This document shows, piece by piece, positions 1 through 8,400 of a stretch of 32,609 nt of DNA (its first letter is position 1; every line of letters starts with the position of its first letter). Source of the stretch: Collinsella aerofaciens (lineage in GTDB: Bacteria > Actinomycetota > Coriobacteriia > Coriobacteriales > Coriobacteriaceae); NCBI RefSeq assembly GCF_028206795.1, contig NZ_JAQLFJ010000005.1:165624-198232 (forward strand), given 5' to 3'. Both the position numbers and the translations under genes were made by a program. The notes under the pieces are model-generated. The model was not told the DNA's origin, did not search any database, and saw nothing but the letters and a program-made list of their open reading frames with translations.

Positions 1-670
1 TCAAGAGCCTTTTCGACGGCTTCTACCACCTCTACCCCAGCCTCGAGCAGCGATGGGCATACTATGCGCGATACATCGACTTCATGCTGCGCGAGCCGAC
101 CTCGCAGCCCTATCTCGACCTACGGTCCCTCATCGGCCATAAGGACTACTTCATCCTGAGCACCAATGTGGACACCCAAGTCGAGAAGACGTTTCCCACC
201 GAGAGGATCTGCAACTATCAGGGAAGCTTCGCGCACCTTCAGTGCAAGCAGCCATGCTGCGACGAGCTCTTCGACGCGAGCCCCTACGTCGAGCGCATGC
301 TCGCGGGCATGGCGGGGTTCGAGGTCCTCAGCGAGGATGTCCCCCGATGCCCGCACTGCGGCTGGCAGCTTGTGCCGTGGGTGCGCGACGACACGTTTCT
401 GCAGGGTGCGGCCTGGCGCGAGAGCCTCGGACGATACGAGCGCTTCGTGCGCGAGCGCAGCGATCGCCGCGTGCTGTTGCTGGAGCTCGGCGTGGGCGAG
501 ATGACCCCCGGCATCATCACGCTCCCGTTCTGGAGCATGACCGCGAAGCTGCCGGATGCGCACCTTTTGAGCGTAAACATCTCGGGCGGCTCGGCTCCGC
601 TGCAGCTCGGAAGCAAGGCAGGGGCGATCCAGGCCGATTTGGGCGCCCTGCTCTCGGTGGCGCGGGCAGG
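1..670 (+). repeat. Direct repeat, left copy (sirtuin gene)
   Basis: This stretch aligns without gaps to 3478-4147 at a constant offset of 3477 bases and very high identity. Differences are scattered, with a small cluster near 455-470. The match runs to the edge of the window, so the true repeat may extend further left. The two copies are in the same orientation and flank the TetR and radical SAM block. Confidence 0.9.
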
Positions 671-680
671 TGGCGAGTAA
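1..680 (+). CDS. SirTM-type sirtuin, copy 1 (5' end outside window)
   Basis: The reading frame is open from the first bases, so the gene starts outside the window. The visible part matches macrodomain-linked sirtuins (SirTM), which are NAD-dependent enzymes that add ADP-ribose to protein targets. Seen here: the STNVD motif, a YQGSF motif in which Gln takes the place of the usual catalytic His (typical of SirTM), and zinc-binding Cys pairs (CKQPCC and CPHCG). The late motifs LELGVGEMTPG and SVNISG correspond to the NAD-site segments. SirTM genes usually sit beside a macrodomain gene, a GcvH-like gene and a lipoate ligase; none is visible here. The N-terminal glycine-rich NAD loop would lie upstream of base 1, so whether this copy is intact cannot be judged. 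It ends about 36 bases earlier in protein terms than copy 2. Confidence 0.75.
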   Translation, partial: KSLFDGFYHLYPSLEQRWAYYARYIDFMLREPTSQPYLDLRSLIGHKDYFILSTNVDTQVEKTFPTERICNYQGSFAHLQCKQPCCDELFDASPYVERMLAGMAGFEVLSEDVPRCPHCGWQLVPWVRDDTFLQGAAWRESLGRYERFVRERSDRRVLLLELGVGEMTPGIITLPFWSMTAKLPDAHLLSVNISGGSAPLQLGSKAGAIQADLGALLSVARAGGE

Positions 681-716
681 CGCGGAGCGGTAGACGCGCA
701 ATGAGGTTTTAGCCGC

Positions 717-744
717 AGCCTCCGAACGAGAGGGCTCGGAGGCT
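717..744. terminator. Stem-loop between convergent genes
   Basis: AGCCTCCGA and TCGGAGGCT form a 9-bp stem just after the sirtuin stop and just beyond the convergent TetR stop. Its position suggests a bidirectional terminator. There is no strong T-run, so this is a structural call only. Confidence 0.5.
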
Positions 745-763
745 GGTATTCCTGAATCGCAGG

Positions 764-1324
764 TCACGATGGGTTATCGGAATCGCGAAGAGCGGATACC
801 GCCAGTAAGCCCCCTTCGGAATAGGCGTTGAGCAGCTCCTGGGCATGGGCGAACTCGGGGCCTCGTCTCCAGCCGAGCAGGCGGTTGACGGCCAGATCGC
901 CCTGGACGTTGTGGACGAAGAGCAGGAAGGCGTCTTCGCGTGAAAGCCCTGTTTTCTCCATGACCCAGGGAACCATCTGCTCCGCTCCGCGTTCTATGAC
1001 GCGCTGGGCTACGCGAGCGTATGAGTCGCTGTCCGAATAAAGCAGGCGATAATCGTCGTCTGCCGACGGACGCTGGCAAAGCGTTGCCGATTCAACCCCC
1101 TCAAGCGGGGGAGCCGCTGCCAATGCCTCGTCGATAAGCGCATCGAGCAGCGCGTACTTATCCTCGCAATGCAGATAGAACGTTCCCCGGTTGATCTCGG
1201 CGCGGCGGCAGATGTCCGCCACCGTCATCTTCGCGAAGCCGACCTCGGCCAGCAGCGCGAAGAACGCCTCCTGTATGACCGAGAGGGTGTAGCGCCGCCG
1301 GCGGTCGATCTTGGTTTCTCCCAT
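764..1324 (-). CDS. TetR/AcrR-family transcriptional regulator
   Basis: A 186-residue protein beginning MGETKIDRRRRYTLSVIQEA. Residues about 8-60 form a TetR helix-turn-helix, with FAKMTVADICRRAEINRGTFY as the recognition region. The C-terminal half is a helical ligand or dimer domain of the type often seen in TetR proteins of Actinobacteria and Firmicutes. I chose the start at 1324 because GGAGAGG lies just upstream and the family N-terminus begins here; an in-frame ATG at 1465 would add about 47 residues unlike TetR. The gene is divergent from the 66-codon ORF and radical SAM pair, so it probably represses itself and that operon. The inducer is unknown. Confidence 0.85.
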   Translation of the reverse strand: MGETKIDRRRRYTLSVIQEAFFALLAEVGFAKMTVADICRRAEINRGTFYLHCEDKYALLDALIDEALAAAPPLEGVESATLCQRPSADDDYRLLYSDSDSYARVAQRVIERGAEQMVPWVMEKTGLSREDAFLLFVHNVQGDLAVNRLLGWRRGPEFAHAQELLNAYSEGGLLAVSALRDSDNPS

Positions 1325-1467
1325 CGCCTCTCCAATCTGAGTCGTTTGACAATGTCCAGTAGCTGTTCGTTTATCGACAGGTGCACGCGTTTGTTCATTG
1401 CCCCTGCGAAAATCAACAAGGATACTGTTTATAGACACCTGTTTTTTATAGCTGAAAGGGAGCACGG
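1325..1467. promoter_or_regulatory. Divergent intergenic region with repeated half-sites
   Basis: This 143-base gap separates the TetR gene (leftward) from the radical SAM operon (rightward). It holds two near-identical 11-mers, GTTTATCGACA at 1369-1379 and GTTTATAGACA at 1427-1437, as well as A/T-rich stretches near the right end (TTTTTTATAGC). The repeated sequence is a candidate operator for the adjacent TetR regulator. Exact -35/-10 boxes are not clear. Confidence 0.4.
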
Positions 1468-1668
1468 ATGACCCTGTGCGAGAAGCTCGGCATCGGGCTT
1501 GTCAGCCGATCGTTTTCCCATCGGGCCGTCTATCGAAACGGCGGCACGTCATACGATTTGAGCGATTGCGAGCCTGCTGCTTGCAAGCAAGATATCGAGG
1601 CTTTTGCCCGCAAGGTGGGGAAGGCTGATTGCGTGTTTACGGGAGAGGCAGGTAGGCAGGCGTTATGA
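1468..1668 (+). CDS. Small hypothetical protein, first gene of the radical SAM operon
   Basis: A 66-residue ORF with an upstream AGGGAG ribosome-binding site seven bases before ATG. Its stop overlaps the next start by four bases (ATGA, 1665-1668), which suggests translational coupling to the radical SAM gene. I do not recognise a domain. The protein has several Cys residues (CEPAAC and others) and no obvious membrane segment. It could be a small partner of the radical SAM pair, a substrate peptide, or a coupling leader. Existence is moderately supported by the RBS and overlap; function is unknown. Confidence 0.5.
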   Translation: MTLCEKLGIGLVSRSFSHRAVYRNGGTSYDLSDCEPAACKQDIEAFARKVGKADCVFTGEAGRQAL

Positions 1669-2354
1669 GCATCTGCATCAAAAATCAGATTCAGAATATG
1701 AATATCGTCATCGGCTGCACGGTGGGGTGTCCATATTGCTATGCCCGTAACAATGTGAAACGTTGGCATATGATTGACGACTTCGCTGATCCTGCGTTCT
1801 TCCCGAGCAAGCTCAAGATGATGGAAAAGAAACGCCCGCAGAACTTTCTCCTTACCGGCATGAGCGATCTCTCCGGGTGGAAGCTGGAATGGCGAGACGA
1901 GGTATTTGCAAAGATCCATGAGAATCCACAGCATCAGTTCCTGTTCCTGACCAAGAGACCCGATTTGCTGGATTTAGATACCGACCTGGAAAACGCATGG
2001 TTCGGCGTTACGGTGACGAGGAAAGCGGAGCTGTGGCGTATCGACGCCCTTCGGAAAAACGTCAAAGCAAATCACTTCTTCGTTACTTTTGAGCCGCTAT
2101 TCGACGATCCCGGTACGGTCGACCTTTCCGGAATCAACTGGATCGTCGTCGGTACCATGACCGGGGCGCAGAGCAGGAAGGTTCATACGGAACCGGAGTG
2201 GGCATGGTCTTTGACGGACCAGGCGCACGCGCTTGGCATTCCAATGTTTATGAAGGAAGACCTCGTCTCTGTCATAGGGGACGAAAACATGATTCAGGAA
2301 TTGCCGGAAGAATTCGAAAGAGTGCTGGAGGTGCAGAGAACATGGCGGAAGTGA
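1665..2354 (+). CDS. Radical SAM mobile pair protein A
   Basis: A 229-residue protein with a CTVGCPYC cluster motif (CxxxCxxC) near residue 18, which binds the [4Fe-4S] cluster that cleaves S-adenosylmethionine. The rest (FLLTGMSDLSGWKLEW, FLFLTKRPDLL, WFGVTVTRKAE, FVTFEPLF, WIVVGTMTGAQSRK) matches the DUF5131/phage Gp37-like radical SAM group that occurs as the A member of a mobile two-gene unit. Its end overlaps the start of the B member by 13 bases. The biochemical role of the pair is not established; it travels on mobile elements, with MarR- or TetR-type regulators in some contexts. GC content is lower than in the PTS operon further right, consistent with transfer. Confidence 0.8.
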   Translation: MSICIKNQIQNMNIVIGCTVGCPYCYARNNVKRWHMIDDFADPAFFPSKLKMMEKKRPQNFLLTGMSDLSGWKLEWRDEVFAKIHENPQHQFLFLTKRPDLLDLDTDLENAWFGVTVTRKAELWRIDALRKNVKANHFFVTFEPLFDDPGTVDLSGINWIVVGTMTGAQSRKVHTEPEWAWSLTDQAHALGIPMFMKEDLVSVIGDENMIQELPEEFERVLEVQRTWRK

Positions 2355-3250
2355 TCGATGGAATCCTCATCAATGAGGTGGAAGCAAAGAACATCATGAC
2401 CAAGTCCAGCCTGCCGGTAGGCGGCTACTCGGTCAATCCCTATGTAGGCTGCACGCATGCCTGCAAGTATTGCTATGCCTCCTTTATGAAGCGCTTTACC
2501 GGACACAAGGAGGAATGGGGCACCTTTCTTGATGTGAAGCATTGGCCGGAAATCAAGAATCCGAAGAAATACGCTGGACAGCGGGTGGTTATCGGTTCTG
2601 TGACGGATGGCTACAATCCACAGGAGGAGCGATTCGGGAATACCAGGAAACTCCTGGAGCAGCTGATTGGCAGCGATGCAGATATTCTGATCTGCACAAA
2701 GTCCGATCTTGTGGTACGGGATATCGATCTGCTGAAGAGGCTTGGACGAGTGACCGTTTCATGGTCGATCAACACGCTGGATGAGAACTTCAAGAACGAT
2801 ATGGACTCCGCGTCGAGCATCGAGCGTCGTATCGCTGCTATGAAGCAGGTGTATGACGAAGGTATCCGTACGGTCTGCTTCGTGTCCCCGGTATTTCCCG
2901 GCATCACGGATTTTGAGATGATTTTTGAGCGAGTAAAAGATCGGTGCGATTTGTTTTGGCTCGAAAATCTCAATCTTCGGGGTGGTTTCAAAAAAGCGAT
3001 CCTGGATTATATCGCCGAGAAACATCCCAATCTCGTACCGCTTTACGATGAGATCTATAACAAGCGCAACCGTAGCTATTTTGAAGCGCTTGAAGTAAAA
3101 GCCGAGGAAATGGCCAAGAAGTACGATTGCCCCTTTGTGGACAACGAAATGCCTTATGGCAGAGTCCCCCAGGGGCATCCGGTGATCGTGGACTACTTCT
3201 ATCACGAGGAAGTCCGAGGGTCGGATAATAGCGGAAAAAGAAATCGTTAA
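2342..3250 (+). CDS. Radical SAM mobile pair protein B
   Basis: A 302-residue radical SAM protein with the cluster motif CTHACKYC near residue 36. It resembles SplB-like/Elp3-fold radical SAM proteins (VIGSVTDGYNPQEE, ICTKSDLVVRDIDLL, VSWSINTLDE, FVSPVFPG). The start at 2342 (ATGGCGGAAG) is preferred because it overlaps the end of protein A and places the Cys motif at the usual distance; a start at 2198 would read through gene A in another frame. A and B are probably co-translated and work together. Substrate is unknown; nucleic-acid repair or modification is a guess from fold similarity. Confidence 0.8.
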   Translation: MAEVIDGILINEVEAKNIMTKSSLPVGGYSVNPYVGCTHACKYCYASFMKRFTGHKEEWGTFLDVKHWPEIKNPKKYAGQRVVIGSVTDGYNPQEERFGNTRKLLEQLIGSDADILICTKSDLVVRDIDLLKRLGRVTVSWSINTLDENFKNDMDSASSIERRIAAMKQVYDEGIRTVCFVSPVFPGITDFEMIFERVKDRCDLFWLENLNLRGGFKKAILDYIAEKHPNLVPLYDEIYNKRNRSYFEALEVKAEEMAKKYDCPFVDNEMPYGRVPQGHPVIVDYFYHEEVRGSDNSGKRNR

Positions 3251-3422
3251 ACGGAAACCGACGACGATTCGCTCGAGCGATTAGCGTCCACGCGTGGCTT
3301 CTGCCGATTGGCGCAACGGGCGACGGATTAAGGGATCGCTCGGGCGGATGATCCCGCTGCAGTACAGGCGGTCGCTCAATTTAGCGGCATGAGCGTTTTC
3401 GCACGGAAAACCAGTATCCCCT

Positions 3423-4196
3423 GTGCCGAGTTTAATCGTAGCGAATACAATGGGCACTGAGCATCAATCGAAAGTAGTCAAGAGCCTTTTCGACGGCTTC
3501 TACCACCTCTACCCCAGCCTCGAGCAGCGATGGGCATACTATGCGCGATACATCGACTTCATGCTGCGCGAGCCGACCTCGCAGCCCTATCTCGACCTAC
3601 GGTCCCTCATCGGCCATAAGGACTACTTCATCCTGAGCACCAATGTGGACACCCAGGCCGAGAAGACGTTTCCCGACGAGAGAACCTGTAACTATCAGGG
3701 AAGCTTCGCGCACCTTCAGTGCAAGCAGCCATGCTGCGACGAGCTCTTCGACGCGAGCCCCTACGTCGAGCGCATGCTCGCGGGCATGGCGGGGTTCGAG
3801 GTCCTCAGCGAGGATGTCCCCCGATGCCCGCACTGCGGCTGGCAGCTTGTGCCGTGGGTGCGCGACGACACGTTTCTGCAGGGTGCGGCCTGGCGCGAGA
3901 GCCTCGGACGATACGAGCGCTTCGTGCGCGAGCTCGGTAGTAGCCACGTGCTGTTGCTGGAGCTCGGCGTGGGCGAGATGACCCCCGGCATCATCACGCT
4001 CCCGTTCTGGAGCATGACCGCAAAGCTGCCGGATACGCACCTGTTGAGCGTAAACATCTCGGGCGACTCAGCTCCGCTGCAGCTTGGAAGCAAGGCAGAG
4101 GCGATTCAGGCCGATTTGGGCGTCCTGCTCTCGGCGGCGCGGACGGGCGACGAGCAGCGCAGTTCATCGCGCCGTGTTTCATGCGTGGACGCTTAA
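3423..4196 (+). pseudogene. SirTM-type sirtuin, copy 2, N-terminally truncated
   Basis: A 257-codon frame from a GTG. It carries the SirTM body: STNVD (74-76 region), catalytic-position Gln in YQGSF, zinc Cys at about 100, 104-105, 135 and 138, and LELGVGEMTPG. It lacks the glycine-rich NAD-binding segment that should precede SLFDGFYHLYP, and it has no good RBS. In a different frame at about 3277-3348, a stop-terminated stretch reads LLPIGATGDGLRDRSGG, which could be a decayed, frameshifted version of that loop. The C-terminus is about 12 residues longer than copy 1, and its stop overlaps the opposing transposase stop, so the tail may have been altered by IS insertion. Probably inactive as a full sirtuin. 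Confidence 0.6.
3478..4147 (+). repeat. Direct repeat, right copy (sirtuin gene)
   Basis: Partner of the repeat at 1-670, same orientation and ungapped. Recombination between the two would delete the 3.4-kb TetR/radical SAM segment and leave one sirtuin gene. Confidence 0.9.
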
Positions 4197-4804
4197 ATCA
4201 AAACCACCCCTAGAAGGGGTGGTTTGCTCTTAGGGTGTAACCCTTGGATTTCCGGCACGCGTCTAAAGGCGCCGGCCCTCACGGGGTTCGGGCCGCACTG
4301 CAGATTGACCCGTGACGGGCCGGTCAAACCGGCGCTATTTACGCCCGGCCCCCTATCGAAGGGGTCCTCGTACTCCTTGGCGCTCAGCCGGTCGAGCGCG
4401 ATGTCGGCCTTCTCCTGCTCCCGGATGTACTTCGCGATCGTGGCCTCGTTCAGGCCGACGGTGGACACGCAGTGGCCCTCGGCCCAGAACTTCCTGTTGC
4501 CGAATTTGTACTTCATGTTCGCGTGCCTGTCGAATACCATCAGCGAGCTCTTCCCCTTCAGGTAGCCCATCACGCTGGACACGCTGTACTTCGGCGGTAT
4601 CGCCAGCAGCATGTGGACGTGGTCGGGCATCAGGTGCCCCTCGATGACCTCTATCCCCTTGTACTGGCAGAGCTTCCTGAAGATCTCCCCAAGGTCGGAC
4701 CTTATTTGGTTGTAGATGACTTTGCGCCTATACTTCGGCGTGAACACGACGTGGTACTTGCACGTCCACTTCGTGTGCGACAGGCCGTAGGCCTTCTGGG
4801 CCAT
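4193..4804 (-). CDS. tnpA: IS200-type transposase TnpA
   Basis: A 203-residue protein beginning MAQKAYGLSHTKWTCKYHVV. It is a Y1-HUH single-strand transposase: metal-binding His pair in PDHVHMLL, and the candidate catalytic Tyr in AKYIREQEKAD. The conserved core ends around residue 150 (KEYEDPFDRGPGVNSAG). The remaining 45-50 residues read through the terminal hairpin, so the length is greater than the usual 140-155 residues. The stop codon overlaps the stop of the convergent sirtuin copy. An upstream in-frame ATG at 4945 would add residues unlike the family, so 4804 is preferred. Confidence 0.85.
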   Translation of the reverse strand: MAQKAYGLSHTKWTCKYHVVFTPKYRRKVIYNQIRSDLGEIFRKLCQYKGIEVIEGHLMPDHVHMLLAIPPKYSVSSVMGYLKGKSSLMVFDRHANMKYKFGNRKFWAEGHCVSTVGLNEATIAKYIREQEKADIALDRLSAKEYEDPFDRGPGVNSAGLTGPSRVNLQCGPNPVRAGAFRRVPEIQGLHPKSKPPLLGVVLI

Positions 4805-5000
4805 ACGCCACCACCGCCCTCTCGACTCGGATTCCTTGCGGCCTGAACAATCGCAAGTGTCCGGCGAGGGGGCGGCTTTGTAAAGCCGTTTGGCCCCACC
4901 CGCATAGCGGGTGGTTTCTGATGCGGCGCGCTGCGCGCCCCGCACAGGCTAAAGCCTGTAAATAAAAATACCCCCGATTCCAAGTGGAAATCGGGGGTAT
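4197..5000 (-). mobile_element. IS200/IS605-type insertion sequence (tnpA only)
   Basis: A compact element with one HUH transposase gene and no tnpB. The left boundary is marked by a hairpin at 4202-4226 (AAACCACCCCT / AGGGGTGGTTT). The right boundary is marked by a hairpin at 4968-5000 (ATACCCCCGATT / AATCGGGGGTAT), which on the minus strand is followed by TTTTTATTT and so can stop incoming transcription, as reported for IS200. Several smaller stem-loops lie upstream of tnpA, for example CCACCCGC/GCGGGTGG near 4897-4915. Exact ends are inferred from the hairpins, because IS200-family elements lack terminal inverted repeats and target duplications. Confidence 0.75.
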
Positions 5001-5005
5001 CTCAT

Positions 5006-5103
5006 CGGGTGGCTTTCAAGCAGTTTGCAAAACTGCAGGTCGCAGACCTTCATTGCTAGTAGGAGAAATGAGTAGTCTCGGGTGGCTTGCCCATGAGTTG
5101 ACG
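5006..5103 (+). repeat. Dispersed 98-bp intergenic repeat, copy R1
   Basis: Aligns ungapped to 23972-24069 with about 73 of 98 positions identical, ending in an invariant run GGTGGCTTGCCCATGAGTTG (5081-5100 region). A further conserved patch follows after a length difference (TTTAGTAAAAGGC at about 5158-5170 versus TTTAGCAAAAGGC at 24079-24091). No coding potential is apparent. It begins directly after the IS200 hairpin. Nature unknown: structured RNA, island end or decayed mobile sequence. Confidence 0.65.
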
Positions 5104-5438
5104 AATAAGTTGGAGCTTCGCCATTGGCTCAATCGCTTCGCGCGCTCGATAAACTTGTTTAGTAAAAGGCGGATCGGTCACCGATGGACGCACGACGAGA
5201 AACACGTACCTCCAGTGGTTCAAGCACGGCGCGCGTGAGGATCTCTGCAAGCAACCGCCTGGTACGCTACTGTTGCCAGCGTGGCTTAGCGGACTGGCGA
5301 ATCCCGCCCCGTGCGCGTCATCATCCAATCAAATGCCCTGGCAAGCAGCAGCACCGCCAATCACACTACGTTCTTACGGCGCCCTCTGCGATAAAAGTAG
5401 CGAATTGTGTTTTCACCTCGCAGCTACGGAGACATTAG
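5104..5438 (+). other. Intergenic region upstream of the restriction-modification gene
   Basis: About 335 bases without a convincing gene. Short open frames occur but lack ribosome-binding sites and family likeness. The promoter for the downstream gene should lie in the last 80 bases (GATAAAAGT near 5390 is a weak -10 candidate). GGAG eight bases before ATG 5439 is the likely RBS. Confidence 0.4.
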
Positions 5439-8400
5439 ATGATTACTCTGGACAATCTTCGCGACGCACTTAGGGCTCTGTGCTACGAGCCCTCGGGCGA
5501 CGGCACCGTTTATCAGAAATCCTGGGAAGAGACCAGCGCGCAAATCACGGTCGATTTTTCCAAGAAACGCATCGGCTACCCGAAAGACCTGGGGTTCAAA
5601 GTCAACAAAGACACAACTTGTAACTTTTCCGATAACGAGAACTTCGTCGTACTCGCCTGCGTAACCATGCTCCTCGACAAAGGATATCGCCCCGAATCAC
5701 TTGAGCTGGAGCGCGAATGGGCCCTTGGGCACGAACAAAAGAGCGGCCGCGCTGATATCTGCATTAATGACGAGAGGGGCGACACACTCGCAATCGTCGA
5801 ATGCAAGACCCCTGGAACCGAGTTCAAAAACGAATTCAAGAACATGCAGTCAGACGGAGGGCAACTCCTCTCCTATTGGCAACAAGAGCGCGCGACTCGC
5901 TGGTTGGTACTCTTTGCATGCGATTTCATCAACAACGAAATCGTGCCAGACCAGGTTTCAATTAACTGCAGCGATGACGAGAACTTCATCGCGCTCGCCA
6001 AACGCGATGACACCATTGCGCTCTACCGCGACGCCCATACAGTGGAACAGCTCCATCAAGTTTGGACGGAAACGTACAACCAACAAGTCGAGGGAAACAT
6101 CCTCTTTGGCGATAGGTCGACGGCATACCACCCGATGGTTCCTCCCCTTCTCAAGAAGGACCTTGTCGACTTCAGGGCCGAAGACAGCATCGTCAACCGC
6201 TTCGAGGAAATCCTCCGCCACAACAACGTCTCCGATAAAGAGAACGCCTTCAATCGCCTTATCGCGCTCTTTATCGCGAAGCTCCAAGACGAGCTCTCGA
6301 AAATGCCAACCCAGGAGATTGAGTTCCAATACCGCCAAGGACGCGACACCTACGAAACGCTCCAGGACAGGCTCCAGAGACTCCACTCAGACGGCATGAG
6401 AAAGCTCATGCGGGAAGAGGTCCTGTACGTTCCCAACGACTACGCCGAAAACCTCATAAGCAACTATACGGGCCAGCACCGCAAGAAGCTCATCGAGGAG
6501 CTGAACGGCACGCTGCGCAAGCTCAAGTTCTATACCAACAATGACTTTGCGTTCAAAGACGTCCATAACGAGGAACTCTTTCTTCAGAACGGCAAGGTAC
6601 TCGTAGAGACGGTGCAACTTCTACAGCCGTATCGCATCGTAGGAACTCAAGACATTCAATTCTTGGGCGACCTCTTCGAACAGCTCCTTAATCAGGGCTT
6701 TAAGCAAAACGAGGGCCAATTCTTCACACCTGTGCCCATCACCCGTTTTATTTGGAAGTCACTCCCACTCGACAGCATCGTGCAGGACGAGGCTGGTGCC
6801 GTGCACTATCCACGCGTTATCGATTACGCCTGTGGCGCGGGGCACTTTCTCACAGAAGGATTCGAAGAAATCTCCGACGCCGCATGCCAATATGATCCGA
6901 CCATAGAGGATGACCTCGGAGACGCCGACTGGGTCAGAGACAATCTCGTCGGCATCGAGAAGGACTATCGACTCGCTCGCGTTTCCAAGGTCTCGTCCTA
7001 CATGCATGGCGCAGGGCAGAGCAACGTGGTCTTCGGCGACGGACTTGAAAATTATCCCGACAAGGGAATCGACAGCCGAACCGACAGGGGACGCTTCGAC
7101 ATTCTTGTCGCCAATCCCCCGTACTCTGTAGCGGCCTTCAAACCGCATCTCAAGCTTCACAACAACGAACTCAAAGTGCTGGAAACCATCAGCGATAGCG
7201 GCTCGGAAATCGAGACCCTCTTTGTCGAGCGTGCGGCACAGCTTGTTCGGCCCGGAGGCTACGCCGCCATCGTCCTCCCCACCTCGATCCTCGACAAGAG
7301 CACGAGCTCGAGTTTCATGGCCGCACGCGATGTGCTTTTGAGCTCCTTCGAGATCGTCTCCATCGCCAGGTTTGGATCAGGCACATTCGCGGCCACAGGA
7401 ACAAACGTCGCAATTATGTTCCTACGTCGCTTTGACGAGATCCCGCCCCGCAATGCGAACGCACTTGATTTCGTTGACGCTGTTTTTGAGCGCAGGAAGC
7501 TCACTGGCTGGAGAGACGAAAGCGCTTTCAACGCTTATCTCGGCACAATTAATGTAGACGGAGATACTTACCGGGCTTTTCTCGCAGGAGAGGCTAACTG
7601 GAACGAATGGGCAAACACTCGCCACTTCAGCGTTTATTGCCATCTTTTCGAATCATCGAAGGAGCTCAAGACCCTTCGGAAGAGCAAGACTTGGAAGGCG
7701 GCCGACAAGAACTCACGGCTCAAAGCAGAGAACGAGCTGTTCTATCGCCATGCGCACAAGGAAGAGCGCAAACGCCTGCGCGTTTGGGGTCTCATCTGCG
7801 GTGAACAGACGCTCATCATCAACTCACCTAACACGACCAAGGAAATCGCCTCTTTCCTTGGCTACAAATGGAGCAATCGCAAAGGCAACGAGGGGATACA
7901 GCCCATCGATGGTGAGGGCGTGCTCTATTCGGACAACGAATCGGACGACACGAACTCGCTAAGCGGCATCATCAGAGCATGGTTCTCCGGCGAGCAGGTT
8001 GAGCCCGGCGACCTTGCCCAGTACTACTACTATGCCAAGACCGCCGATTTCATTGACTTTGATGCCGATAAGTTCGACGAGACTCTTACGATTCCCCGCT
8101 CTTTCTACAAGCCCCGCTCGTTCGCCCAGGGCACCGTAGTCAAGACGCTTAGAGACATCACATCCTACGTTACCAACAGCGTGGCCCAGAGTTCCATCAC
8201 CACCGACACTTACGTAACAACGGAAAACATGGTCAAGGACCGTGGCGGCATAACCACCTATAGTGGAGAGCTTCCGGCAAGTGCTGGCACCGCATACAAG
8301 AAGGGAGACACGCTCGTCTCCAATATTCGCCCCTATCTGCAGAAGATTTGGCTCGCAGACCGCGATGGGGCGTGCTCCAAGGACGTTTTGGTATTCCGAA

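Noticed and set aside
1325..1465. TetR protein starting at the upstream ATG 1465
   Set aside because: The extra residues do not resemble TetR proteins, would cover the divergent promoter region, and a better RBS precedes ATG 1324.
6768..6780. CACTCCCACTCGAC inside the restriction gene as a fourth attachment core
   Set aside because: It lies in coding sequence, lacks the full 11-mer (position equivalent to T of TACTCCCACTC differs) and has no terminator or stop context.
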